DNA of 64,000 bases from Sphingobium cyanobacteriorum (lineage in GTDB: Bacteria; Pseudomonadota; Alphaproteobacteria; Sphingomonadales; Sphingomonadaceae): the NCBI RefSeq assembly GCF_030580935.1, contig NZ_JAUQOM010000001.1, positions 806,001 to 870,000 of the forward strand. The letters are read 5' to 3'. The notes beneath the pieces were generated by a model. That model ran no database searches. It saw only the letters and a list, made by a program, of their open reading frames with translations, and was not told the origin of the DNA. Of this stretch, positions 8,401 to 16,186 are shown piece by piece; positions within the stretch are counted from its first letter, which is position 1, and every line of letters starts with the position of its first letter. The position numbers and the translations under genes were made by a program.

Positions 8401-9678
8401 TCACCCTCCCGCCGGGCCGCCCTGCATCGCCAGCTTGCGGGCGAAATGGACTTCGATCGCGCGGGCGACGCCGCGGGCGATCTTGCCCTGCCCCTCACGC
8501 GACGACAGGAAAGCCGCGTCGTCGGCATTGCTGATATATCCGGTTTCGAACAGCACCGATGGGGTGTCGGGCGCCTTGAGGACCATCAGCGAAGCGAAGC
8601 GGTGATAGGTGCTGCGGAACGGTACGAAGGGCGTCGCCTCCCGCTGCAACAGCCGGGCGAAACTCGCCGATATGTTCATCGATTCGCGCTGGGTCAGGTC
8701 GATCAGGATCGATGACACATCACCCGACTGGCCGCCCAGATTGACGCCGTTGATGATGTCGGCCTTGTTTTCCCGCGCCGCCAGCCGCGCCGCTTCCCGG
8801 TCGGATGCGGTTTCGGACAATGTATAGACGGTCGCGCCATGCGCTTCGGTATTTTCCGCCGCGTCGGCATGGACCGAAATGAACAGGTCCGCGCCCAGCT
8901 TGCGGGCGATGCCATAGCGTTCCTGGAGCACGAGGAACTTGTCATCGTCGCGGGTCAGCGCCACGCGCACCCGGCCCGACTTCACCAGTTGGTCGCGAAT
9001 CGCCTGGGCAATGGCCAGCGTCACATCCTTCTCGCGCTTGCCATTCTCCTTGTTGATGGCACCTGGATCATGCCCGCCATGGCCGGCGTCGATCACCACC
9101 AGCGGTCGCGCGCCATCCTGTGCGCCTTCAACCGGGGGCAGGGCGATGCCGCGCGCGGCGGCCGGGATCGGCACGCTGATCGAATGGATGCGCTTTTGCG
9201 GGCGCGCCGCCATGTCGGCGGGCGCATCGAAACGGGTGCGCCCCTTGCCGACTTCCGACCGGAAACGCAGATCCGAAACCCCCTGGAGTGAAAAGCTCAG
9301 GGATTTCCCGTCCGCCGCAATCTGCGGGTCGCCAAGCGTCGCCGGACTGGCAAGGTCCAGCACGACCCGCGCCGTATCGTCATTCAACTGCCCCTGACGG
9401 ACAGCGGAAATGCTGCCCCTGCCCGGCGCGAAATGGCCACGCCCCATCTGCGCGCCGTCGATGTCGAGCGCGATCCGGCGTGGCGAATCCAGCAAAAAGG
9501 CCGACGCCCCGTTCACCCGGTCATCGAAGCGCACGACGACATGATCGTCCCGCACATCGACGCCGGCAATGCCGCCCGCGCTACCGGGCGCGGCGACGAT
9601 CATGCCTGCAAGGGCAAGGCCAAGGAACATGCGCCGCTTGTGCAACCCATGGGCTTCGGCCGTCCAGCCAAATTTCAT
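8401..9678 (-). CDS. amiC: N-acetylmuramoyl-L-alanine amidase with AMIN domain
   Basis: This periplasmic zinc amidase cleaves the bond between MurNAc and the stem peptide during daughter-cell separation. From ATG at 9678 it has 425 residues. A Tat-like signal (KRRMFLGLALAG) matches the Tat export known for E. coli AmiC. An AMIN domain (about 40-150) precedes a complete amidase_3 domain: VVIDAGHGGHDPGA (zinc His), KREKDVTL (zinc Glu), ISVHADAA (zinc His) and FETGYISN (catalytic Glu). A longer in-frame start to 9789 is less likely. It is followed by mrcA on the same strand and diverges from rne. Confidence 0.95.
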   Translation of the reverse strand: MKFGWTAEAHGLHKRRMFLGLALAGMIVAAPGSAGGIAGVDVRDDHVVVRFDDRVNGASAFLLDSPRRIALDIDGAQMGRGHFAPGRGSISAVRQGQLNDDTARVVLDLASPATLGDPQIAADGKSLSFSLQGVSDLRFRSEVGKGRTRFDAPADMAARPQKRIHSISVPIPAAARGIALPPVEGAQDGARPLVVIDAGHGGHDPGAINKENGKREKDVTLAIAQAIRDQLVKSGRVRVALTRDDDKFLVLQERYGIARKLGADLFISVHADAAENTEAHGATVYTLSETASDREAARLAARENKADIINGVNLGGQSGDVSSILIDLTQRESMNISASFARLLQREATPFVPFRSTYHRFASLMVLKAPDTPSVLFETGYISNADDAAFLSSREGQGKIARGVARAIEVHFARKLAMQGGPAGG

Positions 9679-10202
9679 GACGATGATCCGTCCAGAGCGT
9701 CCCCACGCTGAATCCCCGATTAAGCATCGCCCGTTTGAGTCGCGTAAAATGAGACGGTTAACGACGACTTCAGCATGAAAGGCGGACAACAGGACGCCGC
9801 CACAGATTCGACATAATATTTCGCGCAGCCGTTGCCCCTATGGTATTTGGCTGCTACCCATCGCTATTCCTGACAGGTCTGCCCATAGTAAGGCAGGCTT
9901 TCAGGGCAATGAGATAGGCATTGGCGGGCGCGAAATCGCACCTTCGCCAATGATGCAAACAGGTTGACGCTGCATGAGGCATGAATTTCCATCCACGCTA
10001 GCCCCGGTCACGGGTGTAGCGGCGTGGATGGTGCGGCCCGGCGACTTGTCCGGCCCTGCCGACGCAGCAGACGCGCACTTTTTCCTTGAAACCCGGACGA
10101 TGCCGACCGCCGCGCCCTTATCGGCGCATGCCCGGCCGTCCCTTCACTATCGCGTGGCGGCGCGGCCCTGTGCCGCAGCCCGTCCACGCCGGAGACTATT
10201 AC
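9679..10202. promoter_or_regulatory. amiC / rne divergent control region and long rne leader
   Basis: This 524-base gap separates the divergent amiC and rne starts. It is AT-richer between about 9715 and 9960 and probably carries both promoters, although no convincing -35/-10 pair could be assigned. No conserved ORF is seen. The part next to rne looks like a long 5' leader containing a compound hairpin at 9990-10030. Confidence 0.4.
9990..10030 (+). promoter_or_regulatory. compound hairpin in the rne leader
   Basis: CATCCACGC (9990-9998) pairs perfectly with GCGTGGATG (10022-10030). Inside the 23-base loop a CCCG/CGGG stem can form. It lies about 170 bases upstream of the rne start. In E. 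coli the rne leader folds into hairpins used for autoregulation by RNase E; a similar role here is inference only. Confidence 0.45.
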
Positions 10203-12890
10203 ATGACAATGCGTATGCTGATCGATGCGCGCCACCGGGAAGAAACCCGTGTCGCGGTCGTCAAGGGTAACCGGATCGAGGAATTCGATTTCGAATCGGC
10301 CGAGCACAAGCAGCTCAAGGGCAATATCTATCTGGCCAAAGTGACCCGCGTGGAGCCTTCGCTCCAGGCGGCGTTCGTGGATTATGGCGGCAACCGCCAC
10401 GGCTTTCTGGCGTTCAGCGAAATCCACCCCGACTATTACCAGATCCCGCGCGAGGACCGCGAGGCATTGCTGCGCGAAGAGCGCGAACATGCCGAGGAAG
10501 AGGCCGCGCTGCGCGCCGACTATGATGACGAGGATGAAGGTCATCATGGCGAGGACGGCGTCGAAGTGGTCGAAGCGACCCACCATCATGATGATGAGGA
10601 AGTGGTCGAGGGCGAGGCGCCCGAAGCCGCCAGGGGCGGCCGTCGCAAGCGCGACAAGGCCGGCGACGAAGCTGCCGACGAACTGCGCCGCAAGCGCATG
10701 GCACTGCGCCGCCGCTACAAGATCCAGGACGTCATCAAGCGCCGCCAGGTTCTGCTGGTCCAGGTCGTCAAGGAAGAACGCGGCAACAAGGGCGCGGCCC
10801 TGACCACCTATCTGTCGCTCGCCGGCCGTTATTGCGTGCTGATGCCCAACACCAGCCATGGCGGCGGGATTTCGCGCAAGATCAGCAACGCGGCCGACCG
10901 CAAGCGGTTAAAGACGATCATCGCCGAAATGGCGCTGCCTTCGACCATGGGCTGCATCGTCCGCACCGCCGGCCTTCAGCGCACCAAGCCTGAAATCAAG
11001 CGCGACTTCGACTATCTCGCCCGCCTGTGGGACGAGATTCGCGAACAGACGCTCAAGTCCGATGCGCCCGCGCTGATCCATAATGACAGCGACCTCATCA
11101 AGCGGGCAATCCGCGATATCTACAACAAGGATATCGAGGAAGTCATTGTCGAGGGCGAGCATGGCTACAAGGCCGCCAAGGACTTCATGAAGCTGCTGAT
11201 GCCCAGCCATGCGCGCCGGGTGAAATATTATGCGGATCCTGTGTCCCTGTTCCAGCGCGCAAGCGTCGAGGAACAACTGGCGGCGATGTACAATCCGGTC
11301 GTCCAGTTGAAATCGGGCGGCTATCTGGTCATCAACCCGACCGAGGCACTGGTGTCGATCGACATCAACTCAGGCCGCTCGACCCGCGAACATGGCATCG
11401 AACAGACCGCCGTGGCGACCAATCTGGAAGCCGCGCGGGAAATCGCGCGCCAGTTGCGCCTGCGCGACATGGCGGGCCTCGTCGTCATCGACTTCATCGA
11501 CATGGAGATGAACTCCAACATCCGCAAGGTCGAGAAGGCGATGAAGGAGGCGCTGAAGGATGATCGCGCCCGCATCCAGGTGGGCCGCATTTCGGGCTTC
11601 GGCCTGATGGAAATGAGCCGCCAGCGCCTGCGCACCGGCGTATTGGAAGCATCGACCCGCCAGTGCCCGCATTGCGAAGGCACCGGCCTCGTCCGTACCG
11701 CATCGTCGGCGGGCCTCGGCGCGCTGCGCATGCTGGAAGAGGAAGCGGCGCGTGGTCGCGGCAGCCTCATCACCCTGCGCGCCAGCCAGGAAGCGGCCTT
11801 CTACGTCCTCAACAACAAGCGCCGCGAGCTGGACGAGATCGAACAGCGCTATGGCGTGACCATCGCGATCCTGCCCGATGGCGAGATAGAGGGCGCGCGC
11901 ATGTCGGTCGAGGCCAGCGGCCCGCGGCCCGAACGCGTGGTCGACTATACCCCGCTCGCCGCGGACGACGATGATTTCGATGTCGTCGAGGACGAGGAAG
12001 AAGCGGAAGAAGAGGCCGAAGAGGCCGAAGCCACGCCTGAACGCGAAGAGCGCGCCGACCGGGGCGACCGGGGCGAGGACCGCGATGGCGGCCGTCGCCG
12101 TCGCCGTCGCCGTCGCCGCCGTGGCGGCCAGCGCGACGAACATCGCACGGAGGACGGCTCGACCGAAGCGTCTGACGAAGCGGATGAGGATGAGAACGCC
12201 GCCGTCGCCGCAGAGGCCACCGGCGAAGAGCCTGTCGAAGCGGCAACCGACGCTGGTGAGGACGAAGGCGGCGCCCGCCGTCGTGGCCGTCGCGGTCGCC
12301 GGGGCGGCCGTCGTCGGCGCGAAGGGGGTGAAGAAGCCCTGACGCCCGAAAACGAAGCAACCGATAGCGAGCCGGTAGCGGACGTTGCCGAGCCGGTCGT
12401 CGAAGCCACGCCGGTCGATGATCTCCCCGCCGAGGACGCCCCCAAGACCCGCCGGCGTCCCCGCGCCCGCAAGGCGAAGGTGGATGACGCACCGGCGGTC
12501 GAAGTCGAGGCGACCGAATCCGTCGCGGAGCCAGTTGCCCAAACATCGGAGCCGGTCGACACCGTTGCGGAGGAAGCGCCGGCCAAGCCCAGGCGCACCC
12601 GGCGCAAGAAGGTGGAGGCCGTCGTGGAGGAGGCTCCTGCTACGTCCCCCGCCGCCGAAGCCGAAGCACCGGCCAAGCCCAAGCGCACCCGGCGCAAGAA
12701 GGCTGAAGTCGAAGCCACCGATGCTGTGGCCCAAGACGTCGAAGCGGTCGTCGCGCCAGCGCAAGCAGAGGTTGCACCCGCAGCCGATGTAGCGATCGCC
12801 CAGGCGCCCGTCGCCGAAACCGAAAGCCAGGGCGACGCCGAAGAAGGCGCGCCGCGCCGTGGCTGGTGGCAACGGACCTTCGGCGAATAA
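10203..12890 (+). CDS. rne: ribonuclease E
   Basis: RNase E is the endonuclease that starts mRNA decay and processes rRNA, and it scaffolds the degradosome. From ATG at 10203 the protein has 895 residues. The S1 domain is split by a long acidic/His-rich insert (about 95-170), as in other alphaproteobacteria. The DNase I-like catalytic core has VSIDINSGR and VVIDFIDME, and the Zn-link is CPHCEGTG near 487. The C-terminal half is disordered, with poly-Arg blocks near 630 and 695 and three basic repeats (RRPRARK, RRTRRKK, KRTRRKK). The protein ends in RRGWWQRTFGE; in Caulobacter a GWW motif at this position binds PNPase. Confidence 0.97.
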   Translation: MTMRMLIDARHREETRVAVVKGNRIEEFDFESAEHKQLKGNIYLAKVTRVEPSLQAAFVDYGGNRHGFLAFSEIHPDYYQIPREDREALLREEREHAEEEAALRADYDDEDEGHHGEDGVEVVEATHHHDDEEVVEGEAPEAARGGRRKRDKAGDEAADELRRKRMALRRRYKIQDVIKRRQVLLVQVVKEERGNKGAALTTYLSLAGRYCVLMPNTSHGGGISRKISNAADRKRLKTIIAEMALPSTMGCIVRTAGLQRTKPEIKRDFDYLARLWDEIREQTLKSDAPALIHNDSDLIKRAIRDIYNKDIEEVIVEGEHGYKAAKDFMKLLMPSHARRVKYYADPVSLFQRASVEEQLAAMYNPVVQLKSGGYLVINPTEALVSIDINSGRSTREHGIEQTAVATNLEAAREIARQLRLRDMAGLVVIDFIDMEMNSNIRKVEKAMKEALKDDRARIQVGRISGFGLMEMSRQRLRTGVLEASTRQCPHCEGTGLVRTASSAGLGALRMLEEEAARGRGSLITLRASQEAAFYVLNNKRRELDEIEQRYGVTIAILPDGEIEGARMSVEASGPRPERVVDYTPLAADDDDFDVVEDEEEAEEEAEEAEATPEREERADRGDRGEDRDGGRRRRRRRRRRGGQRDEHRTEDGSTEASDEADEDENAAVAAEATGEEPVEAATDAGEDEGGARRRGRRGRRGGRRRREGGEEALTPENEATDSEPVADVAEPVVEATPVDDLPAEDAPKTRRRPRARKAKVDDAPAVEVEATESVAEPVAQTSEPVDTVAEEAPAKPRRTRRKKVEAVVEEAPATSPAAEAEAPAKPKRTRRKKAEVEATDAVAQDVEAVVAPAQAEVAPAADVAIAQAPVAETESQGDAEEGAPRRGWWQRTFGE

Positions 12891-12914
12891 GCCGGAACGT
12901 ACGGGATCATGCAC

Positions 12915-12962
12915 AAGCGCCGCTGCACTCCGGCTTCCCCCCGGCGCGCAGCGGCGCTTTGC
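12915..12962 (+). terminator. rne transcription terminator
   Basis: Perfect 12-bp arms AAGCGCCGCTGC (12915-12926) and GCAGCGGCGCTT (12948-12959) form a strong GC-rich hairpin just after the rne stop, followed by a short T run. A Rho-independent type is likely although the T tract is only three to four bases. Confidence 0.65.
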
Positions 12963-13051
12963 GTTGCACAGCGCTTAACCGCAGGTTCAGGGCTGCGCGC
13001 GCACCACGCAAATGTGTCGGCCCGCCCCCCTCTCTTTCATGGTCCCGCCTG

Positions 13052-14398
13052 ATGCGGCACTCGCTCAAGCTCTGCGCGCTGATCCTCGCCTCGCTCGCCT
13101 GCACGGCCCGCCCCGCCCTCGCCCAGCAGATATTGCGTGATGCGGAGACGGAGGCGTTCATGGCCGACATGTCCGGCCCGCTGGTCAAGGCGGCGGGCAT
13201 GGAGCCGAAAAATGTCCAGGTCATGGTCATCAACGACCCGGAGATCAACGCCTTCGTCGCGGGCGGCCAATATGTCTGGGTGCATAGCGGGCTGATCGCC
13301 CAGGCCGACAATGTGAACCAGTTGCAGGGCGTGGTCGCACATGAACTGGGCCATATCGAGGGCGGGCATGTCATCCGCACTGACGGCATCAAGGAAGCCA
13401 CCAGCGTCACCCTGCTCAGCCTGGTACTGGGCGCCGCCGCCATCGCGGCCGGTGGCGCGGAAGCGGGCATGGGGATCATGGGCCTGGGCCAGCAGGCGGC
13501 GATGACCCAATATCTTGCCTTCTCGCGCGCGCAGGAAAGTTCCGCCGATCTTGCCGGTGCACGCTATCTCCACACCGCCGGGATCAGCGGCCGGGGGAGC
13601 CTCGAATTTTTCAAGAAGCTGCAAAATCAGGAATATCGCCTCGCTATCCCGCAGGACAATAGCTACGGCCGCACCCATCCGCTGTCGGGCGAGCGCATCA
13701 ATGTGCTGCGCGAAGTCTATGAGGTCGACCCCGCCTGGACCCGGCCGGTCGATCCGGCGCTGGAGGCACGGTTCGAACGGATCAAGGCAAAGCTCGTCGG
13801 CTTCGTGTCGGAACCGGCCCAGACCCTCATCAAATATCCCGAAAGCGACCAGTCGCTCCCGGCCCATTACGCCCGCGCCTATGCCTGGCATAAAAGCGCC
13901 TATCCGCAAAAGGCGCTGAGCGAAGCCGATGCGCTGCTCGCCACTGCGCCGCACGATCCCTATTTCCTGGAACTCAAGGGCCAGATCCTGCTGGAAAGCG
14001 GCAAGCCTGCCGAGGCGATTGCCCCGCTGCGCGAAGCCGTGAAGCTGACCAACCAGCCACTTATTTCCGTGCTGCTGTCCCACGCGCTGATCGCGACCGA
14101 GGATGAAGCGAATTTTGCCGAGGCCGAACAGGTGCTGCGCATGGCGGTCCAGCGTGATCGGGAAAATCCCTTCGCCTGGTATCAACTGGGCGTCGTCTAT
14201 GAACGGCGCGGGGATAGTCCGCGCGCCGCCCTGGCAACGGCGGAACGCTATGAGATGATCGGCCAATATCCGATGGCGCTGCGCAGCGCCGACGCCGCCA
14301 TGCAGGGATTGAAACCCGGCACGGTTGACTATCTGCGCGCGCAGGACATAGCGATGGTGTCGCGCGCCGCGATCGAGCAGCAGCGGAAGAAACGATAA
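13052..14398 (+). CDS. M48 family periplasmic metalloprotease with TPR repeats (BepA-like)
   Basis: This is a zinc metalloprotease/chaperone of the outer-membrane quality-control type. From ATG at 13052 it has 448 residues with a signal peptide (LCALILASLACTARPALAQ). The zinc motif HELGHIEGGH has His97, Glu98 and His101. The third ligand lies in ESSADLAGARYL near 162. The C-terminal 170 residues are TPR-like helices (ALSEADALLATAPHDPYF, ELKGQILLESGKPAEA). An in-frame upstream extension to 12866 runs back through the rne terminator and is not coding. The next gene starts one base after the stop, so the two form an operon. Confidence 0.93.
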   Translation: MRHSLKLCALILASLACTARPALAQQILRDAETEAFMADMSGPLVKAAGMEPKNVQVMVINDPEINAFVAGGQYVWVHSGLIAQADNVNQLQGVVAHELGHIEGGHVIRTDGIKEATSVTLLSLVLGAAAIAAGGAEAGMGIMGLGQQAAMTQYLAFSRAQESSADLAGARYLHTAGISGRGSLEFFKKLQNQEYRLAIPQDNSYGRTHPLSGERINVLREVYEVDPAWTRPVDPALEARFERIKAKLVGFVSEPAQTLIKYPESDQSLPAHYARAYAWHKSAYPQKALSEADALLATAPHDPYFLELKGQILLESGKPAEAIAPLREAVKLTNQPLISVLLSHALIATEDEANFAEAEQVLRMAVQRDRENPFAWYQLGVVYERRGDSPRAALATAERYEMIGQYPMALRSADAAMQGLKPGTVDYLRAQDIAMVSRAAIEQQRKKR

Positions 14399-14399
14399 C

Positions 14400-15164
14400 A
14401 TGACCGACCAGAACCGGCCGACCTTTCGCGCCGCCCTTTCCAACAGGACGATCCAAATGACCCTTGGCGCTTTCGCCCTCATCGCCGCCGCCGGCGCCGC
14501 GCTTGCCGTACAGGCCCCTGCCGCCGTCACGGCGACCGACAAGGCTGCGATCGAGAAGATCGTCCACGACTATATATTGGAACATCCCGAAATCATCCCG
14601 CAGGCGGTGGAGAAGCTTCAGGCCAAGCGGATGTCGGGCACGATCGCGGCCAGCCGCAGCGCGCTCGAAACCCCCTATGCCGGGGCGTGGGAAGGCGCCG
14701 CCAATGCCGATGTCACCGTGGTCGAATTTTTCGACTATGCCTGCGGCTATTGCCGCGCCTCGCTCGGCGATCTGGCCAAACTGGTGCAGGATGATCCAAA
14801 AGTGAAGGTCGTCTATCGCGAACTGCCGATCCTGTCGGAAGAAAGCACCGATGCGGCCAAAGTCTCGCTGCTGGCCGCGGAACGCAGGCAATATATGTCC
14901 TATCATATGGCGCTCTACGGCGCGGGCAAGGTAACGCGCGACACGATCATCGCGGCGGCAGCCAAGGCCGGGATCACCAAATCGGAAGCCGAATCGGCGA
15001 TGGCGTCCAGCAAATATGATGCCGAAATCCAGTCCAACATCGCGCTTGCGCAGAAATTGCAGGCCACCGGCACCCCGACCTTCATCATTGGCGACCAGTT
15101 GCTGAACGGTGCGGTCGGCTTCGACGCGCTCAAGGCCGGCGTCGCGAGCGCACGGGGGAAGTAG
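14400..15164 (+). CDS. DsbA/ScsC-like periplasmic thiol-disulfide oxidoreductase
   Basis: A 254-residue thioredoxin-fold protein of the DsbA family that oxidises or isomerises disulfides in exported proteins. An N-terminal anchor or signal (MTLGAFALIAAAGAALAVQA) precedes a short helical region (IEKIVHDYILEHPEIIPQAVEKL) typical of Com1/ScsC-like members. The active site is CGYC (Cys115, Cys118) in VVEFFDYACGYC, and the cis-Pro loop is GTPTFIIG. It starts one base after the M48 protease stop, suggesting shared expression and an envelope-quality role. Confidence 0.92.
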   Translation: MTDQNRPTFRAALSNRTIQMTLGAFALIAAAGAALAVQAPAAVTATDKAAIEKIVHDYILEHPEIIPQAVEKLQAKRMSGTIAASRSALETPYAGAWEGAANADVTVVEFFDYACGYCRASLGDLAKLVQDDPKVKVVYRELPILSEESTDAAKVSLLAAERRQYMSYHMALYGAGKVTRDTIIAAAAKAGITKSEAESAMASSKYDAEIQSNIALAQKLQATGTPTFIIGDQLLNGAVGFDALKAGVASARGK

Positions 15165-15321
15165 GAAAGGCGAGGGGTGCTGCGAAGCGTGTGAGCCAGG
15201 CGCATCCCGCCATTGACTTACCTACCCCTTTTCCTTATCGGACGGCCCCTGACTGGCGGCCGCTGTTTTGGCGGCCCTTTTTTGTCACGCCTGATTCTCT
15301 ATTTGTTTTGAGGAATGAACG

Positions 15322-15456
15322 ATGAAGCGCACTTTTCAGCCGAGCAATCTGGTTCGGAAGCGCCGTCACGGTTTCCGCGCCCGCATGGCGACCCCCGGTG
15401 GCCGCAATGTGATCCGCGCGCGCCGTTCGCGCGGCCGCAAGAGCCTGAGCGCCTGA
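15322..15456 (+). CDS. rpmH: 50S ribosomal protein L34
   Basis: The 44-residue L34 protein begins [19 protein letters not shown] and ends [11 protein letters not shown], exactly the normal length and composition. It is a basic structural protein of the large ribosomal subunit. Its ATG at 15322 follows TTTTGAGGAATGAACG. It heads the conserved rpmH-rnpA-yidD-yidC order. Confidence 0.98.
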   Translation: MKRTFQPSNLVRKRRHGFRARMATPGGRNVIRARRSRGRKSLSA

Positions 15457-15488
15457 TTTCAACGCCTGAAAATGCTGCTGCGCCGGCC

Positions 15489-15947
15489 ATGATGGTCCGG
15501 CGCGCGGATTTTCTGGCGGCGAATCGCGGACGCCGTGCCCCTATGCCGGGCTTTGTCCTGCTGGTGCGCGAGCGCGGCGACGGCGACCCGGCGATGCGAT
15601 ACGGCATCACGGTCACGAAAAAAGTTGGCGGCGCTGTCATCCGCAACCGGATGAAGCGCCGTTTTCGCGTCCTGGCGCGCGCACTGCTGCCGGTCCATGG
15701 CGTGGCCGGGGCCGACCATGTGCTGATCGGCCGCGACGGCGGCATCGAGCGCGACTTTTCGCTGCTGCGCGCGGAATTGGCCAAGGCGCTGGGCAAGATC
15801 ATGAGCCGGCCGGTCGATCCGCCGCGCGAATCGCGCAAGGACAAGGGCAAGGGCAAGCCCACGGCGAAAGCCGCCGTTCTCCCGCGAAAGCGGGAGCACG
15901 AAGGCCAAGATTCCAGGACGCAAGACCGTACAGGCGAAACGCCATGA
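15489..15947 (+). CDS. rnpA: ribonuclease P protein component, with repeat-derived C-terminal tail
   Basis: RnpA binds the RNase P RNA and helps mature tRNA 5' ends. The 152-residue product has the family hallmark ITVTKKVGGAVIRNRMKRRFR and a typical start (RRADFLAANRGRRAPMPGFVL). After the normal end near GKIMSRP there is a basic 40-residue tail. Part of that tail is encoded by a palindromic repeat at 15879-15896 (read as VLPRKREHE). ATG at 15489 is chosen; an in-frame extension upstream overlaps rpmH. The stop overlaps the yidD start (ATGA). Confidence 0.95.
   Translation: MMVRRADFLAANRGRRAPMPGFVLLVRERGDGDPAMRYGITVTKKVGGAVIRNRMKRRFRVLARALLPVHGVAGADHVLIGRDGGIERDFSLLRAELAKALGKIMSRPVDPPRESRKDKGKGKPTAKAAVLPRKREHEGQDSRTQDRTGETP
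15879..15896. repeat. palindromic repeat inside the rnpA 3' end
   Basis: CTCCCGCGAAAGCGGGAG is a perfect 7-bp stem with a GAAA tetraloop. It resembles the CCCGCGAAAGCGGG hairpins common between genes in sphingomonads, but here it lies in the coding frame of rnpA. Confidence 0.65.
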
Positions 15948-16156
15948 TCGCCCGGCTGCTCATCCTGATCGCGCGCGGATGGCAGCTTGGTCCCTCGCGC
16001 ATCCTGCCCCCCACCTGCCGCTATGCCCCGTCCTGTTCGGAATATGCGATTCAGGCAGTGCGCAAATATGGCGCGATCAAGGGTAGCTGGCTGGGGTTCA
16101 AGCGGCTAATGCGTTGCCACCCATGGGGCGGGTCGGGCTACGACCCGGTCCCCTGA
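15944..16156 (+). CDS. yidD: membrane protein insertion efficiency factor
   Basis: A 70-residue YidD protein. It carries the conserved core YQ..GPSR-like segment (WQLGPSRILPPTCRYAPSCSEYA) with paired cysteines, then RCHPWGGSGYDPVP at the C-terminus. YidD sits at the inner membrane and assists YidC-dependent insertion. Its ATG overlaps the rnpA stop by four bases and yidC follows 30 bases later, the conserved order. Confidence 0.97.
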   Translation: MIARLLILIARGWQLGPSRILPPTCRYAPSCSEYAIQAVRKYGAIKGSWLGFKRLMRCHPWGGSGYDPVP

Positions 16157-16186
16157 CACAGATATAAGACGGCGGAGCCGAACCAA

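Noticed and set aside
11370..12914. Long open frames on the minus strand opposite rne
   Set aside because: They mirror the coding strand of RNase E in GC-rich DNA. The translations are low-complexity Arg/Gly/Phe runs with no conserved motifs.
12866..13051. N-terminal extension of the M48 protease to 12866
   Set aside because: It would read through the rne stop region and terminator hairpin, and the real signal peptide starts at ATG 13052.
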